From contig CAMWJR010000018.1 of NCBI GenBank assembly GCA_947174645.1, positions 1 to 11,416 of the forward strand: a DNA stretch of 11,416 bases, in the 5' to 3' direction. Of the stretch, positions 6,629 to 11,416 are shown in pieces. Numbering within the stretch: the stretch's first letter is position 1; every line of letters starts with the position of its first letter. Below the pieces are notes generated by a model, which was not told the DNA's origin, did no database searches, and was given only the letters and a program-made list of their open reading frames with translations. The position numbers were made by a program, and so were the translations under genes. The DNA is from an uncultured Verrucomicrobiota bacterium (GTDB taxonomy: Bacteria > Verrucomicrobiota > Verrucomicrobiia > Opitutales > LL51).

Positions 6629-6967
6629 TTAGTATCCCTGATCCTGTCGTTCGTGATTAATCTTATTCTTTTCGAGATAGATTTTAAAGAAATCCTCCGC
6701 TGAGAGGTCGAGGACTTGCGCTAAGGAGATGACGAAATGGAAGAGATCGATAATTTCCATGCGCGCATTATCATAATCGAATTGTTGATGTTTTTTCCAC
6801 CACTTCCAGGGGACACAGTCGATGAGTTCAGAAGTCTCCTGTTGGAGTGCACGCGTGTAATTCAACACCCACTGAATTTGTTCTTCACGGCTTAGCCCGC
6901 TCGGCTTAACACCGATGCGGCGATTGAGATCTGCCTGGAGAGAAAAAATCGTATCAAGTTTATCCAT
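6629..6967 (-). CDS. Small all-alpha NTP pyrophosphatase, dimeric dUTPase-like
   Basis: The 112-residue product matches the all-alpha NTP pyrophosphatase superfamily (MazG / dimeric dUTPase), which cleaves nucleoside triphosphates to monophosphate and pyrophosphate with magnesium. It shows ETSE (E44, E47) and EIID (E71, D74), the paired ExxE and ExxD metal ligands, plus PWKWWKKH and a C-terminal NKINHERQDQGY. The WK.WK segment and the KN..N..RQ..GY ending are those of dimeric dUTPases such as the Campylobacter enzyme. Those are about twice as long, so the middle of the dimeric dUTPase fold is missing or reduced. dUTP hydrolysis is likely but another (d)NTP is possible. The ATG lies 6 bases after the mrdA stop, so it is probably cotranscribed and coupled. 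Confidence 0.82.
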   Translation of the reverse strand: MDKLDTIFSLQADLNRRIGVKPSGLSREEQIQWVLNYTRALQQETSELIDCVPWKWWKKHQQFDYDNARMEIIDLFHFVISLAQVLDLSAEDFFKIYLEKNKINHERQDQGY

Positions 6968-6973
6968 AATTGT

Positions 6974-8821
6974 TTAGTGAAAGTATGCTTCGAAAATCTG
7001 ACGTGCAACCGGTCCTGCGGTTTTACCGCCGTAGTAGTTGTCGTTGGAGGACGTCTCTTGAATTGCGATGGCAAGAGCAATGGCTGGCTTTCCGATAGGC
7101 GCAAACCCAATGAACCACGCGACATTACGACGTTCCCCGTGCTCCCAGACTTGAGCGGTACCACTTTTCCCGGCGATGGCAATATTTTTGTACTGCGCGC
7201 GGCGACCCGTTCCGGAGCGAACAACCTCTTGGAGCGTCGCAATTAATTGACGGTAATCTTTGGGGGCTAGACCGATTGGTGGGGCGGTCTGGATATGGTG
7301 AGCATCGTGTAGAATATGGGGATGTGTAAAAGTTCGATTCGCAGCAATACTCGCAATAAAGCAGGCCATTTGCAGGGGGGTAACGAGAGTATATCCCTGT
7401 CCGATTGCAGTATTTGCTGTGTCGCCGCCGAACCACTCGCCGAGCTTTTTTTGCTTCTTCCACTCGGGATCGGCAATGGTCATGCGATGGGTTTCGAAGG
7501 GGAGTTCGATGTCGGTGGGCTGATCGAGACGAAAACGCCGAGCTTCCTTGGCGATATTTTGAATTCCGCACTCCTGACTACGCCGATAATAATAGACGTT
7601 GCAGCTTTTCTTTATCGCCGCTGCTAGAGAAACCGGACCGTGTGCAGTCTTATGATCGCAATGAAAAAGCCGTGTCCCGATCTTTGTTTTTCCCGGACAA
7701 TTCTCGGTATCATCGGCATCCCAAGTCGCAATGTGGTTCCGTAAAAAAGCAATGCTAGAAATAATTTTAAACGTCGAGGCAGGGGGATAGCAGCCCTGGA
7801 TCGCGCGATTAAGCCAGGCGCCGCGCTGGGTAATATCCCGAAAAATGCTGTTATGGATTTTCGGCGAAAGCAAATTGGGATCATAGGCGGGGGCATTGGC
7901 GAGCGCAAGTACTTCGCCAGAGGTAACATCTAAAACGATGGCGGAGCCTTGATATCTCGAAATGGCCTTTTCAACGGCTTGTTGCAGACGAATATCGATA
8001 CTCAACTGACAGTCTTTCCCCTTTTGTGGTGCAATTCGCTCGACACACTCGCTACGGAATCCGACGGGATCGACAGCAAAAATTTCCTCGCCCTCGATAC
8101 CCGATAGTTGCGCGTTTTGGGATAATTCAGTGCCGGTTTTTCCAGCGCGATGGCCCGTGAAAAAACTACGCAACTCTTTGGAGGTTTTGGGGAGATCGTA
8201 GGCCATTGAAACGTAACCCAATACGTGGCAAGCTGCAGAACCATAGGGATACTTGCGACAATAATTTGTAGCAATGAAAAGTGGTGAATTAACCGGAAGT
8301 TGGTCTGTTAGGCGAACATATTCCTCCGTTGTTAGATTGGAAAAGAGGGTGAAGGGGGCAAGTAGCGATTGATGGTAGTGGCGTTCAAGTTTTGTGATAT
8401 CTAAGGTCTCATGGCGGTGTGTGATCGCATTTGCTTGATCGAGATGTCGTTGTACGACAGATTGACGAGCCTGTTGTTGAAGTTTAACGCGATCGATCGG
8501 TTGTTTTTTCTGACGGTGTTCTTGGAGAAATTTGAGATACTGTTCTCGAATTTCTTTTCGAATACTATCAAAATAAAGGTGAAGTTCAAACAGCGGTTGA
8601 TCACAGGCAAGAACGTGCCCCTGGCGGTCTAAAATATCACCACGTGGAGCCGGTAAGAAAACACGGCGTTGGGTCTGGTATTTTCCCTTCTGAAGGAAGT
8701 AGCTGTGCTGCGTGACCTGGCGGTAGAAAAGTCCTCCGATAAGAAAAAGAAAAATCCCCAAAAAGATGAAACACAGCAAGAAAATGCGCTGCTCTGTAAA
8801 AGACTTTTTGGCGGAATCCAC
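6974..8821 (-). CDS. mrdA: Penicillin-binding protein 2, peptidoglycan D,D-transpeptidase of elongation
   Basis: PBP2 is the class B transpeptidase of the rod/elongation complex. It is anchored in the inner membrane and works with RodA. The 615-residue product has a short cytoplasmic N-terminus, one membrane segment (about 12-33), the PAPRGDILDRQG motif (57-68) of the pedestal domain, and a C-terminal transpeptidase with all three motifs: STFK (S349 nucleophile, K352), SCN (406-408) and KSGTAQ (552-557). The length is normal for PBP2 (E. coli 633). The start is GTG at 8821: the frame runs back to the upp stop with only three codons between, so no other start is possible upstream. No good Shine-Dalgarno is visible, suggesting coupling to upp 9 bases away. 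rodA and mreBCD, frequent neighbours in other genomes, are absent from this window. Confidence 0.95.
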   Translation of the reverse strand: MDSAKKSFTEQRIFLLCFIFLGIFLFLIGGLFYRQVTQHSYFLQKGKYQTQRRVFLPAPRGDILDRQGHVLACDQPLFELHLYFDSIRKEIREQYLKFLQEHRQKKQPIDRVKLQQQARQSVVQRHLDQANAITHRHETLDITKLERHYHQSLLAPFTLFSNLTTEEYVRLTDQLPVNSPLFIATNYCRKYPYGSAACHVLGYVSMAYDLPKTSKELRSFFTGHRAGKTGTELSQNAQLSGIEGEEIFAVDPVGFRSECVERIAPQKGKDCQLSIDIRLQQAVEKAISRYQGSAIVLDVTSGEVLALANAPAYDPNLLSPKIHNSIFRDITQRGAWLNRAIQGCYPPASTFKIISSIAFLRNHIATWDADDTENCPGKTKIGTRLFHCDHKTAHGPVSLAAAIKKSCNVYYYRRSQECGIQNIAKEARRFRLDQPTDIELPFETHRMTIADPEWKKQKKLGEWFGGDTANTAIGQGYTLVTPLQMACFIASIAANRTFTHPHILHDAHHIQTAPPIGLAPKDYRQLIATLQEVVRSGTGRRAQYKNIAIAGKSGTAQVWEHGERRNVAWFIGFAPIGKPAIALAIAIQETSSNDNYYGGKTAGPVARQIFEAYFH

Positions 8822-8830
8822 GGATAGAAA

Positions 8831-9451
8831 TTAGAGCGTCCCGTAGAAGCGATCGCCAAAATCGCCGAGGCCAGGGACAATAAAGTTCTGTTCGTTAAGC
8901 CCTTGGTCGAGTGCGGCGGCGTAAAGCTGCGCGGATGGGAATTTTTTCATTAAATGCTCGACACCTTCTGGAGCGGCGAGAACCGAAACGAGCGATAATA
9001 TTTTTGGCTGTTGCGGCGCAATCAACGAAAATGCCAAGGCTGCAGAATGACCCGTTGCGAGCATGGGATCCAGTACGACGACATAGCGCCCTTTGATCTT
9101 TGGTAATTTTTGGTAATAGCAATGCGCTTCCGTGGTCATTGGATCGCGTTCGATGCCAATCGTCCCAATGGTTGCTTCTGGCAATAATTCCAATGCAGGT
9201 CCTAACATTGCTGTTCCAGCGCGCGAAATAGCCACAAAAGTCACCAAGTCGGCTATGGCATTACCTTCGCAAGGAGCAAGAGGAGTGTTGATGGGCACTG
9301 TTTTTAGTTCAAGTGACCGCAATGCTTCAGCGAGCAGAATGAATGAAACCTGTCGACATAACAGATGGTACTCGCAAACGCTCGTATCACGATCTCTCAA
9401 CCGTGTTAAAACGGATTCGGCAATCGGATGGCGGACAACGTGGAAAGCCAT
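8831..9451 (-). CDS. upp: Uracil phosphoribosyltransferase
   Basis: This cytoplasmic enzyme makes UMP from uracil and PRPP in pyrimidine salvage. The 206-residue product has the usual family length (about 208) and motifs: an N-terminal region with RDRDTS, VAISRAGTAML (73-83), the PRPP-binding loop VLDPMLATGHSA (126-137), and the diagnostic C-terminal IVPGLGDFGDRFYGT that forms the uracil site. GAGGAG at 9456-9461 is a strong Shine-Dalgarno 4 bases before the ATG. It is the first gene of the minus-strand run and has a recognisable promoter just upstream. mrdA follows after 9 bases. It shares a pyrimidine theme with the dUTPase-like gene two positions downstream, with the PBP2 gene between them. 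Confidence 0.95.
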   Translation of the reverse strand: MAFHVVRHPIAESVLTRLRDRDTSVCEYHLLCRQVSFILLAEALRSLELKTVPINTPLAPCEGNAIADLVTFVAISRAGTAMLGPALELLPEATIGTIGIERDPMTTEAHCYYQKLPKIKGRYVVVLDPMLATGHSAALAFSLIAPQQPKILSLVSVLAAPEGVEHLMKKFPSAQLYAAALDQGLNEQNFIVPGLGDFGDRFYGTL

Positions 9452-9467
9452 AATTCTCCTCGGGTTT

Positions 9468-9495
9468 CTTATAACACGAATACCGCAGGAGGCAA
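9468..9495 (-). promoter_or_regulatory. Promoter for the upp-mrdA run
   Basis: On the minus strand TTGCCT (9495-9490, 4 of 6 to TTGACA) is followed after 16 bases by TATAAG (9473-9468, 5 of 6), with a TG one base upstream that makes an extended -10 (TGTTATAAG). Transcription would start near 9461, giving a leader of only about 10 bases that begins at the Shine-Dalgarno. Placement in the 90-base gap before upp supports the call. Confidence 0.55.
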
Positions 9496-9541
9496 TCCAC
9501 GATTACAATGAAAATCGCGAAGGAACAATAAGTCTTCTGGG

Positions 9542-10051
9542 CTAGAGTTGCTCGATCAACGCGCGATATTCCTTGGCACCTCGCTGAATGCGCTGTTCCG
9601 CGTCGGGAAGCATCGTTCCGTAGAGAACAAAGGGTGTTAGGTACGTCATTCCCGAGTAAATTGCCATTACCTGGAAAGGACGTAAAATCTCATCTACAGT
9701 AAACTGTTCTGCGCCACCCGCGCGATAGACCTCTGGCCCCGAGCCCACGCTTGTTGCAACGAGTAAGCGCTTGCCCTTCATGCTGGGATCTTCTAAAAAA
9801 CCGAGCATCAGCGTATCGATCCACGTTTTAAGGATAGCCGGTGCGCTTCCCCACCAGAAAGGAAATTGAAGAACGATTACCGATGCGGCCTTAACGCGCT
9901 CGTAGTAATTTTCTACCGTGGCAGGAATTTCCGAAAGATCCATAACACGCACTTTGGGCAGATCCTTCACAGCGCTCAACAAAGCCGCACACGCTTTCGA
10001 CTTTTCGGCAATATCGGGATGCGCCGACAAAACTAGAACATTTTTATCCAT
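9542..10051 (-). CDS. Flavodoxin-fold NAD(P)H oxidoreductase (quinone reductase-like)
   Basis: The 169-residue product belongs to the flavodoxin-like NAD(P)H:quinone oxidoreductase family (KefF/MdaB/NQO1-like), cytosolic FMN or FAD enzymes that reduce quinones by two electrons. The N-terminus VLVLSAHPD (5-13) is the first strand and phosphate loop. QFPFWWGSAPAILKTWID (62-79) is the family's most conserved segment (usually FP.WW...PA.LK.W.D). VGSGPEVY (102-109) and the FTVDEILRPF to SGMTYLTPFVLYG stretch (117-145) match the C-terminal half. It is a little shorter than KefF (176), and no kefC-type antiporter is adjacent, so a plain quinone reductase is more likely. GAGGT about 8 bases before the ATG is the ribosome binding site. 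A TTGACT at 10111-10106 could be a -35 but has no good -10. Confidence 0.88.
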   Translation of the reverse strand: MDKNVLVLSAHPDIAEKSKACAALLSAVKDLPKVRVMDLSEIPATVENYYERVKAASVIVLQFPFWWGSAPAILKTWIDTLMLGFLEDPSMKGKRLLVATSVGSGPEVYRAGGAEQFTVDEILRPFQVMAIYSGMTYLTPFVLYGTMLPDAEQRIQRGAKEYRALIEQL

Positions 10052-10133
10052 AAGTTAAACCTCTTTTTTCTGAAATCCACAAAGAGAAAAGTAGCATATT
10101 GAAGAAGTCAAGTTTGTTGTAAGGAGTTGAAAA

Positions 10134-10160
10134 ATGTTTTATGCCGTCAAATTTTTATAG
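10134..10160 (+). other. 8-codon ORF with perfect Shine-Dalgarno upstream of tRNA-Ser
   Basis: AAGGAG at 10121-10126 stands 7 bases before an ATG that opens MFYAVKFL and stops with TAG at 10158-10160. It lies in the 142-base gap between the oxidoreductase gene and the tRNA. Spacing and match to the anti-Shine-Dalgarno are ideal, but the ORF is tiny and nothing translatable follows, so it may be chance. Confidence 0.15.
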
Positions 10161-10170
10161 ACAATAACGA

Positions 10171-10193
10171 CAAAAATTTTTGCTTGCAAGCAA
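10171..10193. repeat. Two overlapping perfect palindromes abutting the tRNA gene
   Basis: CAAAAATTTTTG (10171-10182) and TTGCTTGCAAGCAA (10180-10193) are each perfectly self-complementary and share three bases. The second ends exactly one base before the first base of tRNA-Ser. They could be a protein-binding site, a hairpin in the tRNA precursor marking the RNase P side, or chance. They are visible directly; the role is unknown. Confidence 0.6.
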
Positions 10194-10283
<90 letters not shown>

Positions 10284-10342
10284 GTGGAGGTTATTGCAGC
10301 CGGAATTGGGTGGCAAAGGGAAGAGATATCTGAGCAGTTGAT

Positions 10343-10363
10343 AGAGTTTTTTCTTATAACTCT
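10343..10363. terminator. Weak hairpin between tRNA-Ser and the phosphoesterase gene
   Basis: AGAGTT (10343-10348) pairs with AACTCT (10358-10363) around a 9-base AT loop. The same inverted repeat lies about 13 bases past the stop of the minus-strand phosphoesterase gene and 60 bases past the tRNA. No run of T follows on either strand, so it is a poor intrinsic terminator. The rest of 10284-10376 holds nothing recognisable. Confidence 0.25.
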
Positions 10364-10376
10364 CCGTGTAGTTTTA

Positions 10377-11348
10377 CTATAAACTTTTTGTTATAAACCG
10401 CGCTTTTAAGCTCCGAGTGCCATCAGTATCAATCCGGATGCAATCATCTGCACAATTAGGAAAAACAAATCGAATGTTTTTTTCTTTTGTTCCAACGGGT
10501 ACTGATACATAGCCCTTCCAATATGCCTCTTTGTGGCCTTTATGGCGATACTTGTCTGGAATGGATTCGCCGTGTGCGTGACCCAAATAACAGATGAAGT
10601 AGACCTTCTGGGTATCGAATGTATAGTTTTCAAGTGTACGGATGACCCCTTCGGCAATTCTTTTCCCCTCATCGAATCCCGCATGGAGCATTAAATGAAC
10701 TTCTTTCATGTGGAAGTTTGTATTGTAAGCCTGTTGAATTTGCCACGAGATGCTCGAAATGGCCGCACTTTCGTAGTGATTTCGATCTTTGGCATTGATT
10801 TCTTTGGCGCCATACTCGCTTGTGAGGTATGATAGAAAGTAAGTGTTGCCATAGCGGTAGCAGCGTTCTGCGCCTAAGGACGTATAATTGGGAAAGGTAC
10901 ACAATGGAATAACGCCAATTCCTAAGAGGGCTTGGATCCATTTCTTCAAGTCTTTAATAGAGCTACCATTATAAGCGTAGGGGTTGAGCTCATGATTCCC
11001 CAATCCAACAATGAGAGGATAGGGAGATGTCCTTGTTTTGAGAATATCGATTGCTGTTTGGGGATCTGTCCATGTTCCTTTGAGAGTTTTTCGTATACTA
11101 TAAGTATGTTTACTTCCGAGTTTGCGTTGTTTTTTGTCAAAAGTGACGCCCGTAACGATATCACCATTGACAATAACGATGCCGTCTGTGAGTTTGGTGA
11201 TGCCTTTGAGAGGTTCGGAATTCATATGAATATCCGTTATGGCATAAATCGGAAAGTCACGTGTGCCATGCGTTCCGCCGAAAGACGGTATGACACGGCC
11301 AAAAATGCTGCACACTACGGCAAAAATTTTAAAGATATTTTTCATCAT
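10377..11348 (-). CDS. Exported calcineurin-like metallophosphoesterase
   Basis: This superfamily uses a two-metal centre to cleave phosphate mono- or diesters. The 323-residue product has all signature blocks in order: DIH (D39, H41), NGD (61-63), GNHE (118-121), LHAG with H222, and GHAH (H257, H259). An N-terminal hydrophobic segment (about 5-23, FKIFAVVCSIFGRVIPSF) ending near FGG suggests export by the Sec route. Substrate cannot be told; extracytoplasmic relatives act on nucleotides, nucleic acid or phospholipid-derived compounds. ATGATG offers starts at 11348 and 11345, differing by one Met; only a weak TGAGA lies upstream. It is a single-gene unit with its own promoter, facing tRNA-Ser, with no functional tie to neighbours visible. 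Confidence 0.88.
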   Translation of the reverse strand: MMKNIFKIFAVVCSIFGRVIPSFGGTHGTRDFPIYAITDIHMNSEPLKGITKLTDGIVIVNGDIVTGVTFDKKQRKLGSKHTYSIRKTLKGTWTDPQTAIDILKTRTSPYPLIVGLGNHELNPYAYNGSSIKDLKKWIQALLGIGVIPLCTFPNYTSLGAERCYRYGNTYFLSYLTSEYGAKEINAKDRNHYESAAISSISWQIQQAYNTNFHMKEVHLMLHAGFDEGKRIAEGVIRTLENYTFDTQKVYFICYLGHAHGESIPDKYRHKGHKEAYWKGYVSVPVGTKEKNIRFVFPNCADDCIRIDTDGTRSLKARFITKSL

Positions 11349-11372
11349 TTTTTATCTCAGTGGGATGTGTTG

Positions 11373-11400
11373 ATTCTAGTTAATGTGTAATGAAAGTCAA
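11373..11400 (-). promoter_or_regulatory. Sigma70-type promoter for the metallophosphoesterase
   Basis: On the minus strand TTGACT (11400-11395, 5 of 6) and TAGAAT (11378-11373, 5 of 6) are separated by 16 bases, in AT-rich sequence. Transcription would start near 11366, about 18 bases before the ATG. This is the best promoter match in the window. Confidence 0.6.
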
Positions 11401-11416
11401 ATTATTGTAAATATAT

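Noticed and set aside
9132..9545. 137-codon plus-strand ORF opposite upp
   Set aside because: It lies antisense to upp and its promoter gap, has no domain pattern, and its amino acids mirror the real gene's codons.

Overview
This window looks like chromosomal DNA from a bacterium of the PVC superphylum, most likely a member of Verrucomicrobiota. That placement is an inference. It rests on the overall look of ribosomal proteins S15 and L28 (L28 carries a basic, glycine-rich insert before its conserved GIGTH segment, as I recall from PVC-type L28 proteins) and on the gene neighbourhood, not on any search. Gene density is high, base composition is moderate, and no insertion sequence, integrase, phage gene or CRISPR array is visible.

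Layout: (1) 1-479, minus strand: the N-terminal half of murG, running off the left edge. (2) 480-675: a divergent control region with a GC-rich, hairpin-forming leader and a possible 9-codon leader ORF ending one base before the first rpsO ATG. (3) 676-3554, plus strand: rpsO (S15), pnp (polynucleotide phosphorylase), a possible 42-codon ORF starting right after the pnp stop, and rpmB (L28). (4) 3558-4511, minus: asd, convergent with rpmB at 3 bp. (5) 4515-5054, plus: a YkuD-type L,D-transpeptidase, divergent from asd at 3 bp. (6) 5075-9451, minus: a run reading upp, mrdA (PBP2), a small all-alpha dUTPase-like NTP pyrophosphatase, and a large secreted protein of unknown function. (7) 9542-10051, minus: a flavodoxin-fold NAD(P)H oxidoreductase. 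(8) 10194-10283, plus: tRNA-Ser(CGA) with encoded CCA, preceded by two overlapping perfect palindromes. (9) 10377-11348, minus: an exported calcineurin-like metallophosphoesterase with its own good sigma70-type promoter.

Themes: four genes bear on cell-wall synthesis. MurG makes lipid II, Asd supplies the diaminopimelate/lysine branch, PBP2 makes 4-3 crosslinks during elongation, and the L,D-transpeptidase family makes 3-3 crosslinks or protein attachments. They sit in separate transcription units, and mrdA is not next to rodA or mreBCD here. Two genes bear on pyrimidines (upp, uracil salvage; the dUTPase-like protein, dUTP removal) and flank mrdA. The rpsO-pnp pair is the classic bacterial arrangement, in which both genes are often controlled after transcription.

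I found no clear new multi-gene defence or mobile system. The parts most worth a second look are the 493-residue secreted protein with three copies of an AF[EH][IV]-glycine motif, the rpsO leader with its possible coupled leader peptide, the L,D-transpeptidase that cannot carry an N-terminal signal peptide, the in-frame stop-ATG junction after pnp, and the palindromes abutting the tRNA.
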